A stretch of DNA of 64,000 bases. Source: Vicingaceae bacterium. GTDB lineage: Bacteria > Bacteroidota > Bacteroidia > Flavobacteriales_E > Vicingaceae. The position numbers and the translations under genes are program-made. The notes beneath the pieces are model-generated. The model was not told where the DNA came from. It made no database searches and saw only the letters and a program-made list of their open reading frames with translations. Location of the stretch: NCBI GenBank assembly GCA_028245195.1, contig JAOKCF010000007.1:38801-102800 (forward strand), given 5' to 3'. Of this stretch, positions 9,059 to 17,790 are shown one piece after another. Within the stretch, counting starts at the first letter, position 1. The number at the start of each line of letters is the position of its first letter.

Positions 9059-10705
9059 TTGAACAACAAAATAGAATCAGTATTTATTGAGGGAGAGGTG
9101 AATGCGGAAATCGTTGGACGCTTTAAAAGCCGCCGTCTTTTTTCAGCAACTGAAAACAAAATATTAAACGTTTCTGCATTTCAATTAGGAAATGACAAGG
9201 AAGATCAGCTAAAGAAAAGAGCCATAGATCAGATTGTTAGATTTTACAATAGATTTGATTCTTATTTTTTAAAATCAGAGAACACAACCGGTCTGAATGT
9301 GTGGTTCTTAGAACACTTTCGCATCAATTTTAAATTTATAGAGCAATTAAAAACGCTAGAATTAAGAGAAGCTTTTTTAGCAGCGCACCCAGATGGAAGA
9401 ATCGTTCAGTCACCTCCCCAAAAAGCAAGGGTTAATAGTGGTAAACGGATTTTAAAAGAGGTGTTTTTTATAGTTCAAAATAGTTTGAGTCGTTCAAGTA
9501 AAATAAGTGGAACCGCACTGGTTCACAACGAAGGCGGACCTGACTTTTCAGCTTCAGAACTTTTTGGTGAGCTCACCAATCACTTTCCGACTTTTAAAGT
9601 TCGGTCACTTTTTGATCTCAAGAGGAGATTGCCAAAAAGCTCTAAGTTTACTGGTTTTCTAAATTCAGATGCTCTATTTTTTAAAACGTTGCTTTCTCCC
9701 AAAACGTGGTTTCAGGTAAAGCGATTTAGGTTGGGATTAGACTCTATAGTTAATTATATTGAAAATGAATCATTAAATTCGTTTGAGAGAGAATTAATAC
9801 AGCATTTAAAGGCGAAGAAAACATACTTCACTTTAATGTACTTAAGGTATTTGTCTTTTCAGAATTTCTTCATTAATTCAAAAATTGAATCAATTATTTT
9901 GAGTGATGAAAATAGCCCGCAACAAAAGGTGATTCAATATGCGGCAAGAAAAACTGCAGTTAAGGTATTCGCCATTCAGCACGGAGCAATTTATAATAAC
10001 CACTTCGGATATACTTATGGGAAGTACATCCACCCGCCAATTTTACCAGACGTAACCTTCACTTGGGGAGAATTTTACAATGAAGTATTGCTCAAACATG
10101 GCGGATATCAAGCTGAACAAGTTAAAGCTGTTGGGAGCTTAAGAAAGTCGCGAACGTCAACAAGTGGAAGTACTCCAAAAGACAATAAATCACGTGTGGT
10201 TCTATTTGCAACTCAACCCATTCCAAACGAAACCTTGAGATTACAATATTTAAAAGATGTTTTTCATTGCTTTTTAGCAGTAGAAGCAGAGTACAATTAC
10301 CAATTGATTATAAGACCTCACCCCAATGAGAAGGATGACCAATACTTTGTTAATGTGGCGAATGAAGTTGGTTTTTCAAACTATTCAATTGAACGAAATG
10401 TCGCTATGGAAGATCAATTTAATACTTCTGATATCTTAATTACTGCCTACTCAACTGTTGGAGCAGAGTATGTAGAATATTTCAAGCCAATTGTCGTTTT
10501 AGATTATTTGAAAGAGGATATAGCAGGGTATGTGAAAGAGGGTGTTGGAATTCCTGTGCATAATGGAAATGAATTAATGGAAGTATTTGAACGACACGTA
10601 ATCGATGTTGATCATCAAAAATATAATAAGTTTATTAGTCGCTTTTTTCATTCTGCAGATGAAAAAGCGGCAGATCGAATTTTAAAAATTCTTACCGATA
10701 AATGA
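9059..10705 (+). CDS. GT-B-like surface carbohydrate transferase with TTG start
   Basis: The 548-residue product resembles capsule/surface-carbohydrate transferases of the GT-B type. The second half carries AIQHGAIYNNHFGYTYGKY, then FATQPIPNETLRLQYL, LIIRPHPNEKDDQYF and DILITAYSTVGAEYVEY. The QHG and RPHP segments occur in KpsC/KpsS-like and sialyl/Kdo-transferase-like families that use CMP-sugars, so with neuA-neuB next door it is a candidate user of the CMP-nonulosonate (inference). The first half (about 250 residues) has no match I recognise. No ATG occurs until about residue 260 and a stop lies five codons upstream of the TTG, so TTG at 9059 is the only reasonable common start. Confidence 0.7.
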   Translation: MNNKIESVFIEGEVNAEIVGRFKSRRLFSATENKILNVSAFQLGNDKEDQLKKRAIDQIVRFYNRFDSYFLKSENTTGLNVWFLEHFRINFKFIEQLKTLELREAFLAAHPDGRIVQSPPQKARVNSGKRILKEVFFIVQNSLSRSSKISGTALVHNEGGPDFSASELFGELTNHFPTFKVRSLFDLKRRLPKSSKFTGFLNSDALFFKTLLSPKTWFQVKRFRLGLDSIVNYIENESLNSFERELIQHLKAKKTYFTLMYLRYLSFQNFFINSKIESIILSDENSPQQKVIQYAARKTAVKVFAIQHGAIYNNHFGYTYGKYIHPPILPDVTFTWGEFYNEVLLKHGGYQAEQVKAVGSLRKSRTSTSGSTPKDNKSRVVLFATQPIPNETLRLQYLKDVFHCFLAVEAEYNYQLIIRPHPNEKDDQYFVNVANEVGFSNYSIERNVAMEDQFNTSDILITAYSTVGAEYVEYFKPIVVLDYLKEDIAGYVKEGVGIPVHNGNELMEVFERHVIDVDHQKYNKFISRFFHSADEKAADRILKILTDK

Positions 10706-10764
10706 ACACTTGTGCATACAAAAACTGGTTACTTTTACTAGTTAAACTTTTATACAAATAGTCC

Positions 10765-12252
10765 TTGGGGATAATAATTAGACAAGCAACGATTTCTACC
10801 GTTTTCAGTTACTTAGGAGCTTTTCTAGGTTTCGTGAATGTTAGCATACTCATGAATCGTTGGTTTACCGTTGAAGAGTTTGGTTTGCGTGAGGCATTGC
10901 TAAGTGTTTCTGTAATAGCTGCTCAATTTTCTAGTTTAGGTAGTTCTGCAAGCTTGGTTCGGTTTTTCCCATTTTTTAATCGCAAAGGGAAAAACGATGG
11001 TGGACTTTTATCCATTAGTCTCATCATTTCCTTTTGTGGGTTTTTGATTACAACTGCAGTTTTACTATTGATTCAAAACATTGTAATGGATTCATACAAT
11101 GAAAAAAGCACCCTTTTTAGAGAATATTTTTGGGTTTTAATTCCTTTAACTTTTTTATTGTTGATGAATTTAGTTTTCGAAAGCTATATCAAAGCTAGGT
11201 CACGAACAGCCTTTACCACATTTGTAAAAGAAGTTTTTCACCGTGCACTCATTACCGTAATTTTAGTATTGTTTTATTTCGACTTTATCACATTTTACGC
11301 TTTTATTATCATTTTCCTTAGTTCATATGCTTTAACCTTAGTTTTCTATATTCTTCATCTACAGCTAAAAGGAGAGTTTTTTACGAAAATTAATTTTCAG
11401 TATTTTCCGAATAAGATGAGAAAAGTATACTTGAACTATAGTTTTTTTTCAATATTGTCTGGATTCTCTAACTTATTAATCGCGAAGGTTGATATTTTGA
11501 TGGTCGGGTACTTTCTTGGCGGAGTAGGGTTGGCTATTTATGCAAATGCAGTTTACCTTAGTGTTTTAATTTTCATACCGGCAGTTGCCATCACAAAAAT
11601 TGCATCACCCGTAATTGCTAGGGCATTTAAGTTTAAGCAAATGGATGAAATAGAATCCATTTATAAAAAATCCTCTACTACTCAATTTCTTATTGGTGGC
11701 CTCGCGTTTATTTTATTATGGTCCAACTTAGATAACTTTTTTGAGTTGCAAAGAGAAGAATACCAGCAAGGGAAAATGGTTTTATTTTACTTGGGCCTTT
11801 CTAGGGTTTTAACCATGTTGTTCGGAGTGGCAGGTTCAATCATTAATATTTCGAAATATTATCGTTTTGACACCATTACTTCTGTTGCGTTAGCCATCTT
11901 TACCGTTATTTCTAACTCCATAATGATACCATTGTGGGGTTTGGAAGGGGGAGCAATTGCCACGATGCTTTCGCTTACACTGTTTTATTTGATCAGGGCA
12001 CAGTTTCTAAAAGCAAAATATAATATCCATCCTTTTTCCAAACAAACCCTGCAGGTTGCTTTTATTTTAACTGTTGCGTTTATAATTTCTGAGGTACTAC
12101 CTTTTGCTTTGAACATCTATGTGGATACAATTTATAGATCTTTAGTTATCATTTCTTTAGTAGGTTTCTTAACCTTGTTTATGAATATTTCAGACGATGT
12201 AAATCGGTTGTATAAGAAAGTGTTAGGGATAATTGGCAGAAGTAAGGATTAA
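10765..12252 (+). CDS. Wzx-type polysaccharide flippase (MOP superfamily), TTG start
   Basis: The 495-residue protein has about 12-14 hydrophobic helices over its whole length and the start MGIIIRQATISTVFSYLG, which is characteristic of Wzx-like oligosaccharide flippases in Bacteroidota. That N-terminus begins at TTG, so the non-ATG start is well supported by homology of the sequence itself. It should move lipid-linked oligosaccharide units across the inner membrane. It follows the GT-B gene by 59 bases, and both are probably in one transcript. The 3' end overlaps the convergent methyltransferase gene by 4 bases. Confidence 0.87.
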   Translation: MGIIIRQATISTVFSYLGAFLGFVNVSILMNRWFTVEEFGLREALLSVSVIAAQFSSLGSSASLVRFFPFFNRKGKNDGGLLSISLIISFCGFLITTAVLLLIQNIVMDSYNEKSTLFREYFWVLIPLTFLLLMNLVFESYIKARSRTAFTTFVKEVFHRALITVILVLFYFDFITFYAFIIIFLSSYALTLVFYILHLQLKGEFFTKINFQYFPNKMRKVYLNYSFFSILSGFSNLLIAKVDILMVGYFLGGVGLAIYANAVYLSVLIFIPAVAITKIASPVIARAFKFKQMDEIESIYKKSSTTQFLIGGLAFILLWSNLDNFFELQREEYQQGKMVLFYLGLSRVLTMLFGVAGSIINISKYYRFDTITSVALAIFTVISNSIMIPLWGLEGGAIATMLSLTLFYLIRAQFLKAKYNIHPFSKQTLQVAFILTVAFIISEVLPFALNIYVDTIYRSLVIISLVGFLTLFMNISDDVNRLYKKVLGIIGRSKD

Positions 12253-13151
12253 GATTTTCCTAAGGCGTTCAGTAAATTAGATTTTAAGCGTTGAATTGGC
12301 TTTCTATCGTTTTGCAATCCGTCTATAAATACTTTTTTTTGTTCTTCAAAATGGCTTGACGAAATCTTAGTTTCTAGCGGCTTTTCACTTCTTTTAGCAA
12401 TAGTAAATAGCTCATGATTATTTAGTTCATCACCTTCTTGCATGATGATGGCTTCTAAACCCGATTTGTGTAAGGTATTTTTTAACGAGTACTTGTTGAA
12501 GTAATACGTATGAACTACTCTAAACCATTTAGTTTCTAAATTTTTAGTTGGTCGCAAGTTATTAGGTACTGCAATGTATAGAAACCCGTCATCGCTCAAG
12601 CTAGCTTGAATTTTTCTTAAAACCTCAGCAGGATTAAGAAAATGCTCTAATACGTGACGCAGTATGATTAATGAGTATTTGCCTTCCTTCCCTTTGTCCC
12701 AATCTGAATTTGCATCTGAGGAAATTACCTCTATGTTGTTTTTAATTAGGTTTTGTTGACTCTCCTGAGAAGGCTCTATCGCAAATAAATTGGCGTTTGG
12801 AAAGATCTTTTGGATGTTCAATAAGTTTTCTCCCGCTCCACTGCCAATATCTAAAATAGCAGAGGGTGACTCGGGGAGTACGTTGTTTTTCTGAAAACGA
12901 CGAATAATGGCATTATTTTCAGGGTTCGCAGTGTTAATTTCTGCAATTAATGAAGGTCGATAATAGGAATCATACTCTTTTGAGTAGAAATTAAAATATG
13001 AATCGGCATTCCATCTTGGACTCAGATAACCGAGGCCACAGTCCTTGCAAAGAACTAAGTTAATTGGGATGTTGTGTTGTCCTTTTTTAGATACTTCAAA
13101 ATGGTTTTGGCTTTTGCAAATAGCACATTCTACTTCTTCGAATTTATGCAT
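12249..13151 (-). CDS. Class I SAM-dependent methyltransferase with zinc-binding N-terminus
   Basis: The 300-residue protein has a small Cys pair module at the start (CAICKS about residues 10-15 and CKDCGLGYLSPRW about 35-47), as found in Methyltransf_13/23 sugar C-methyltransferase-like proteins. The SAM fold follows with ILDIGSGAGENLL as motif I at about residue 94 and LIILRHVLEHFLNP as the motif IV/post region. It probably methylates a small molecule or glycan. It sits three bases after the PhyH gene, so the two are a pair at the edge of the glycan region. Acceptor unknown. Confidence 0.8.
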   Translation of the reverse strand: MHKFEEVECAICKSQNHFEVSKKGQHNIPINLVLCKDCGLGYLSPRWNADSYFNFYSKEYDSYYRPSLIAEINTANPENNAIIRRFQKNNVLPESPSAILDIGSGAGENLLNIQKIFPNANLFAIEPSQESQQNLIKNNIEVISSDANSDWDKGKEGKYSLIILRHVLEHFLNPAEVLRKIQASLSDDGFLYIAVPNNLRPTKNLETKWFRVVHTYYFNKYSLKNTLHKSGLEAIIMQEGDELNNHELFTIAKRSEKPLETKISSSHFEEQKKVFIDGLQNDRKPIQRLKSNLLNALGKS

Positions 13152-13153
13152 GC

Positions 13154-13981
13154 TTATTTCATTTTGTATTCTTCGTAGGCCTTAGTAATGTCAATGAACT
13201 TGACTTTTGTTGATATTTCCTTCTGTAGCTCGTTGGAGTAATTTGTATGTAGTATTCTTTTTTGGTAAACCCCGTGATTAAACATGTATTCCATATATCT
13301 ATCTAAGGCTCCACTTTTTAATCCATAAGTTAAAAATATCGATACACGTTCTTTTTCTTCCGGGACTTTTAAGAAATTAGGAACCCTTTTTTCTAAACTG
13401 TTGTGTAGCGAAACATCTGGAGCAAGCTTTAATCGAACGGCATTCCCTGCGTGGCTTGTGCGTAAACAAAATGCAGCAGCATCGCCGGCTTGTGTTGGAA
13501 GAATGATTGCTTTTCCTTCGTTTGTTTTTACTGTATTTTGAGAACCCACTCTAACTTTTAATCCTCCAGAGTGCTCCGAATGGTCCTCTAAATAAAAGGC
13601 AATTCGAATTACTGGATATTCTTCTGTCCAATCTGGATGGGTTTGATCATTTCTATTTGCAGTGTCTTTATGAAACCCTCTATTGCCAATACCAATTTCC
13701 ATAATACAATCTCCAAAAAAAGTTGGTTTTTCTCCTAACAATTGGGTAGCTATTTCAATAACTCTGTCGTCTAAAATTAATTTACGGAATTCAGGAACGG
13801 CTGTTAAGCACCCAATGTGGTTTTTTGCGAAGCGATGTATAATGAAAGTTCCGTTTTTTTCATCTTCCTCAATTAATTTGTAAGCAGCCGTTCTAAGTTC
13901 TTCGACCTCTTCTTTCGTTAACACATTTTTAATTAATGTATAACCATCCTTATCAAATTTAGCTTTGTTTACTTCTACCAT
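13154..13981 (-). CDS. Phytanoyl-CoA dioxygenase (PhyH) family Fe(II)/2-oxoglutarate oxygenase
   Basis: This 275-residue protein shows the PhyH facial triad: His104 and Asp106 in GFHKDTANR and a distal His177 in RTSHAGN, with Arg183 placed to hold 2-oxoglutarate. It would hydroxylate a small substrate in the cytoplasm. The C-terminal part resembles PhyH proteins in polysaccharide and natural-product loci. With the methyltransferase (3-base gap) it makes a possible modification pair for a surface sugar. Substrate cannot be read from the sequence. The start at 13981 follows an AT-rich region without a clear ribosome binding site. Confidence 0.8.
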   Translation of the reverse strand: MVEVNKAKFDKDGYTLIKNVLTKEEVEELRTAAYKLIEEDEKNGTFIIHRFAKNHIGCLTAVPEFRKLILDDRVIEIATQLLGEKPTFFGDCIMEIGIGNRGFHKDTANRNDQTHPDWTEEYPVIRIAFYLEDHSEHSGGLKVRVGSQNTVKTNEGKAIILPTQAGDAAAFCLRTSHAGNAVRLKLAPDVSLHNSLEKRVPNFLKVPEEKERVSIFLTYGLKSGALDRYMEYMFNHGVYQKRILHTNYSNELQKEISTKVKFIDITKAYEEYKMK

Positions 13982-14015
13982 ATTTCAAAAGTATTAATAA
14001 TTGAGTGTTATCTAT

Positions 14016-14954
14016 TCACTTCTCTTCAATCTTGTCTTCAAGTGCTTTAATGCTTCCTGCCTGTTGTATACTGGCATTTAATTCAAAACCAACCAACAAT
14101 ACAAAAGAGTTGAAATAAATCCATAACATGATTACAATTATGGTTCCAATGGAGCCGTATATTTTGTCATAATTCGCAAAGTTGTCTACGTAATAGCCGA
14201 AACCCAATGAAACTAGCAACACCATCAAAGTTGCTAATGTAGATCCTGCAGAGAAGAAACGCCATTTCAACTTGCGATTACCTCCAATGTAGTAAATGAA
14301 TGAGATGGCGAAAAAGCAAATAGCGGCCATAATTATCCACTTACCGGTAAGTAAAAGAATAGAAGCTATACTGGATTTTTCCAATACGAAGTTTACTAGA
14401 TAAACAGAGAATAAAATGGCTCCAATGGCAATAATAATTAAAAAAGTCAGTATAAATAGAAGCTGTATAGAAAGTAATTTTTTGTGAAAAAAGTTTCGAT
14501 TGTGAGATACATTAATACTGTCTTCAAATGCCAGCAGCATGGAGTCAATTCCATTGGTAGCAAGAAAAATTGCAAATATAAATCCAAAGGATAATAATCC
14601 GCCGTCAGTATCGGTCACTAAATCAACCACTGTTTCTTCTACAAATAGGTATCCCGATTCTGGAAGTAAATCTTCTAATAATTTCAACAACTCCATTTTG
14701 AAGTCCGGAATTGGAATGTAGGGCAGAAGTGTAAGTAAAAAGATTAAGGTTGGAAAAAGTGCCATGAAGAATCGAAAAGCCATGGAAGATGCTTTTGTGT
14801 CCAGCAATCCCTGTCTAATGCCTTTAATAAAAAACTTCGCAACAAAATAGATGGGCAACTTATCAAACCCTGGGAGAATTAGGATTTTGGATATTCGAAT
14901 TGTTTTCCGAACTACTTGTAAAGCAAAAAAGCGTCTTTTTAATTGCTCTAACAT
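14016..14954 (-). CDS. YihY/BrkB family inner-membrane protein
   Basis: The 312-residue protein has six predicted helices and the family segments DTKASSMAFRFFMALFPTLIF near residues 55-75, IYGSIGTIIVIMLWIYF near 268-284 and LLVGFELNASIQ near 289. These are typical YihY/BrkB signatures (formerly annotated as RNase BN). The molecular role of the family is not settled. It starts immediately next to the nadC stop (no gap), so it is co-transcribed with DUF4783 and nadC. Confidence 0.88.
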   Translation of the reverse strand: MLEQLKRRFFALQVVRKTIRISKILILPGFDKLPIYFVAKFFIKGIRQGLLDTKASSMAFRFFMALFPTLIFLLTLLPYIPIPDFKMELLKLLEDLLPESGYLFVEETVVDLVTDTDGGLLSFGFIFAIFLATNGIDSMLLAFEDSINVSHNRNFFHKKLLSIQLLFILTFLIIIAIGAILFSVYLVNFVLEKSSIASILLLTGKWIIMAAICFFAISFIYYIGGNRKLKWRFFSAGSTLATLMVLLVSLGFGYYVDNFANYDKIYGSIGTIIVIMLWIYFNSFVLLVGFELNASIQQAGSIKALEDKIEEK

Positions 14955-15794
14955 CTATTGTATAGCTTTTAGGCTGAAGTCTAAACTCTCAATTTGGTGC
15001 GTTAGTGCGCCAACACTGATATAGTCAACTCCGCATTTCGCATATGACACTATAGTTTCTTCTGTAATACCTCCTGAAGCTTCCGTTTCTGCGTAACTAC
15101 CAATTTGCTTCACTGCTTCAGTCAAATCCTTGTAACTAAAGTTATCTAGCATAATTCGGTCTACCTTTTCAGAATTTAGAATAATTTCAACTTCCTCTAA
15201 ATTTCTGGCCTCTATTTCCACTTTGATGTTTATGTTGTTGTCGGACAAATATCTCCTGGTTTTCGAAATTGCAGCTGTTATGCCTCCTGCATAATCAATA
15301 TGATTGTCTTTAATCATTATCATATCAAACAATCCAAATCGATGATTCACACCACCTCCAATTTTAACAGCCATTTTTTCAAAAATCCGATTATTTGGAG
15401 TTGTCTTTCTAGTATCTAACAGTTTCGTTTTTAATGGACCAATCAAACTTTTTAAGTGAGCGGTATGCGTGGCTATGCCACTCATACGTTGCATGTAATT
15501 TAGAGCTAACCGCTCAGCGATTAAAATAGATTGCGACCTTCCTTCAACAATAAAGGCAATGTCGCCAACGGCAACACTTTTGCCATCTTCAATAAATACA
15601 TTGATTTTTAAATCGCTGTCAACCAATCGAAACACTTCTAATGCAATCTCTACTCCGGCTAAAATACCGTTTTGTTTAACCAAGAGTTGTGCTTTGCCGA
15701 CTGCATCATAAGGGATGCACGATAAGCTGGTGTGATCTCCACTACCAATATCTTCAGCAAGGGCTTGAGCTATAAGGGGGGTATATTCTTTCAC
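14955..15794 (-). CDS. nadC: Nicotinate-nucleotide pyrophosphorylase (carboxylating)
   Basis: The 279-residue enzyme converts quinolinate and PRPP to nicotinate mononucleotide in NAD synthesis. It has the expected length and shows EDIGSGDHTSL at the N-terminus, ERLALNYMQRMSGIAT, LLDTRKTTPNNR (Arg and Lys of the quinolinate site), VKIGGGVNHR and IMIKDNHI, plus EASGGI at the end of the barrel. nadA and nadB are not in this window. It lies between the DUF4783 and YihY genes in one tight minus-strand transcript. Confidence 0.95.
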   Translation of the reverse strand: MKEYTPLIAQALAEDIGSGDHTSLSCIPYDAVGKAQLLVKQNGILAGVEIALEVFRLVDSDLKINVFIEDGKSVAVGDIAFIVEGRSQSILIAERLALNYMQRMSGIATHTAHLKSLIGPLKTKLLDTRKTTPNNRIFEKMAVKIGGGVNHRFGLFDMIMIKDNHIDYAGGITAAISKTRRYLSDNNINIKVEIEARNLEEVEIILNSEKVDRIMLDNFSYKDLTEAVKQIGSYAETEASGGITEETIVSYAKCGVDYISVGALTHQIESLDFSLKAIQ

Positions 15795-15799
15795 TGTAT

Positions 15800-16177
15800 C
15801 TATTCTTGTTCTATTCGAAATTCTATAATTTTTAGCGTTTCATTACTCTTTTGATATAATAAATACGTCCTGAAATTGCCTTTCATCGTTCCAAGTATAC
15901 CAATTTCAAAGAATGGTCTACCATTTCCCCCTCCCTTGTGTTTTGTGGTATAGGATTTTATACTCGCTTCTTTTAAGAAATTTTCGACTAATATTTTAGC
16001 TTGGTTGTCACTATAGTTTGCTTTTGCAGACGGGATATTTAAGTCAATTGGATTGTTGAAAAAGGAGGTAAATTGTGCAATGTTACTATCTTTTAAGGAG
16101 CTAGAGGGCTCGCTTTCCTTCTGTCCAAAAAGTTGGACCGAAATAAAAATAAGTAAAACCAATATAAGATTTTTCAT
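15800..16177 (-). CDS. DUF4783 exported protein
   Basis: This 125-residue protein begins with a signal peptide (MKNLILVLLIFISVQLFGQ) and has a compact NTF2-like domain with the phrase YTTKHKGGGNGRPFFEIG, typical of DUF4783 in Bacteroidota, a family without known function. It is frequently found directly upstream of nadC, as it is here with a 5-base gap. It is probably periplasmic. Confidence 0.82.
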   Translation of the reverse strand: MKNLILVLLIFISVQLFGQKESEPSSSLKDSNIAQFTSFFNNPIDLNIPSAKANYSDNQAKILVENFLKEASIKSYTTKHKGGGNGRPFFEIGILGTMKGNFRTYLLYQKSNETLKIIEFRIEQE

Positions 16178-16192
16178 ACAATAAAATTAAAC

Positions 16193-16223
16193 TTTTTGAG
16201 GCTTTCAATCTGGCTTATATTTG
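16193..16223 (+). promoter_or_regulatory. Bacteroidota-type promoter of rlmH
   Basis: TTTTTG at 16193-16198 and TATATTTG at 16216-16223 are separated by 17 bases, an almost ideal match to the Bacteroidota SigA consensus TTTG-N17-20-TAnnTTTG. The rlmH ATG follows 20 bases after the -7 element, so a short leader is expected. Confidence 0.75.
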
Positions 16224-16242
16224 AAACTTATTAGCGTTAGGC

Positions 16243-16710
16243 ATGAAAATCACATTTCTTTGTATTGGAAAAACTTCTGACAAACAAATTAAAGGTTTGT
16301 ACGAAGAATATTTAAAGCGGCTTTCGCACTATGCAAAAGTAAAGATTGAGTACTTAGAATTGCGAAAAAAGGGACTGAGTGCAGATTTGCTAAAAATTGA
16401 AGAAGGTAAAATGATTCTTTCAAAAGTCGATTATTCTGCCAATTTAATTTTATTAGACGAACAGGGAAAGCAATTTAATTCAGAGGGCTTTGCGAGCTTT
16501 TTGCAGAAGGGATTAAATACGTCAAGTCGCGAAATGGTTTTCGTAATTGGAGGGGCTTACGGGTTTAGTGAAGAAGTTTACTCAAAAGCGAGTCATAAGA
16601 TTGCTTTGTCAAAAATGACATTTACACACCAAATGGTACGCTTAATTTTTTTAGAACAGTTATATCGTGGGTTTACTATTTTGAAAGGAGAAAAATATCA
16701 CCATAGCTAA
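16243..16710 (+). CDS. rlmH: 23S rRNA pseudouridine-1915 N3-methyltransferase
   Basis: The 155-residue SPOUT-class enzyme methylates pseudouridine 1915 in helix 69 of 23S rRNA. It has the family glycine loop VFVIGGAYGFSEEVY and the knotted C-terminus QLYRGFTILKGEKYHH, with the final YHH close to the substrate site. Length is the norm for RlmH. The gene stands alone with its own promoter, and its 3' end overlaps the convergent galE gene by four bases. Confidence 0.95.
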   Translation: MKITFLCIGKTSDKQIKGLYEEYLKRLSHYAKVKIEYLELRKKGLSADLLKIEEGKMILSKVDYSANLILLDEQGKQFNSEGFASFLQKGLNTSSREMVFVIGGAYGFSEEVYSKASHKIALSKMTFTHQMVRLIFLEQLYRGFTILKGEKYHHS

Positions 16711-17717
16711 ACTTTCAATTTCTGCTGCCACTTCCATGCAGTTGCAACCATATCTTCAATATTCAATTTAGCTTCCCATTGCAATTCCTTTTTTGCTTTC
16801 GAATTGTCTGCATAGATCGTTTCTACATCTCCTGCTCTCCTTGGACCTAATTCATAGTTTAGTTTTTCGCCACTTACCTTCTCAAAGCTTTTAATAATTT
16901 CTAACACAGTGGTGCCGTTGCCTGTTCCGAGATTAATTACTTGGTAATTACGCTTCATCTTATCGAAATAGCCTAGCGCTTTAACGTGTGCTTGCGCTAC
17001 ATCAACAACGTGAATATAGTCCCTTACGCAACTGCCATCTTTTGTGTTATAGTCGGTTCCGAAAACAGTTAATTTGTCCCGAAGACCAACTGCTGTTTGA
17101 GTAATTAATGGAACAAGGTTATTCGGCCTTTCTGTGAATCCTTCTCCTATAAAACCTGACGGATGAGCTCCGGCAGGATTGAAGTAACGCAATGAGATAA
17201 CATTGAAGTCTTTATTTGCTTTGCAAAAGTCTTCTAAAATATTCTCACCAATTTGCTTTGACCTGGCGTATGGCGACTCAGCCTTTCCAAATGGTGTATT
17301 TTCATTTACAGGAAGTTGCTCCGGATTACCATATACTGAACAAGAGCTAGAAAAAATCAACTGATGGACGTTGTTCTCTTGCATAGCTTGGACTAAATTT
17401 ATTAACCCTCCAACGTTGTTTTGATAACATTCTATTGGATTTTCAACTGATTCAGGAACTGATTTTAAGGCAGCAAAATGTATTACAGCATCAATTTTAG
17501 TGCTCTTAAAAAATGATTTAGTCGCCTTTTTGTTCTTTAAATCAATGTTGAAGAAAGTAACTTTTTTATTGGCAATTTTTTCAATTTTCTTGTAGTTATC
17601 CTCCTCCGAATTGAGATAATTGTCAATACTATATGGAACTTCGTAGCCTTGCTCTAATAGTTCTAGTATAGTATGAGAACCAATATAACCCGCTCCACCC
17701 GTAATAAGAATATTCAT
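16707..17717 (-). CDS. galE: UDP-glucose 4-epimerase
   Basis: The 336-residue extended SDR protein has the NAD motif TGGAGYIGSHT at the N-terminus, SSCSVYGNPEQLPVNE with the catalytic Ser/Thr, YARSKQIGE with the YxxxK pair, and LRYFNPAGAHPSG. It interconverts UDP-glucose and UDP-galactose; a UDP-GlcNAc activity is also possible. It is a monocistronic unit, with a TATCTTTG element upstream. In this window the sugar could feed the glycan genes at 3-12 kb. Confidence 0.93.
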   Translation of the reverse strand: MNILITGGAGYIGSHTILELLEQGYEVPYSIDNYLNSEEDNYKKIEKIANKKVTFFNIDLKNKKATKSFFKSTKIDAVIHFAALKSVPESVENPIECYQNNVGGLINLVQAMQENNVHQLIFSSSCSVYGNPEQLPVNENTPFGKAESPYARSKQIGENILEDFCKANKDFNVISLRYFNPAGAHPSGFIGEGFTERPNNLVPLITQTAVGLRDKLTVFGTDYNTKDGSCVRDYIHVVDVAQAHVKALGYFDKMKRNYQVINLGTGNGTTVLEIIKSFEKVSGEKLNYELGPRRAGDVETIYADNSKAKKELQWEAKLNIEDMVATAWKWQQKLKV

Positions 17718-17733
17718 CTGTCAAAATTAGCTT

Positions 17734-17741
17734 CAAAGATA
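17734..17741 (-). promoter_or_regulatory. Putative -7 element of galE
   Basis: The minus strand reads TATCTTTG, a perfect TAnnTTTG match 17 bases before the galE start. The -33 element is not obvious. The same octamer is found at nearly the same distance in front of neuA. Confidence 0.45.
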
Positions 17742-17790
17742 CTTTTCATTTCAATTAATACTAATATTGTAATCAATTAAATTATTTCAT

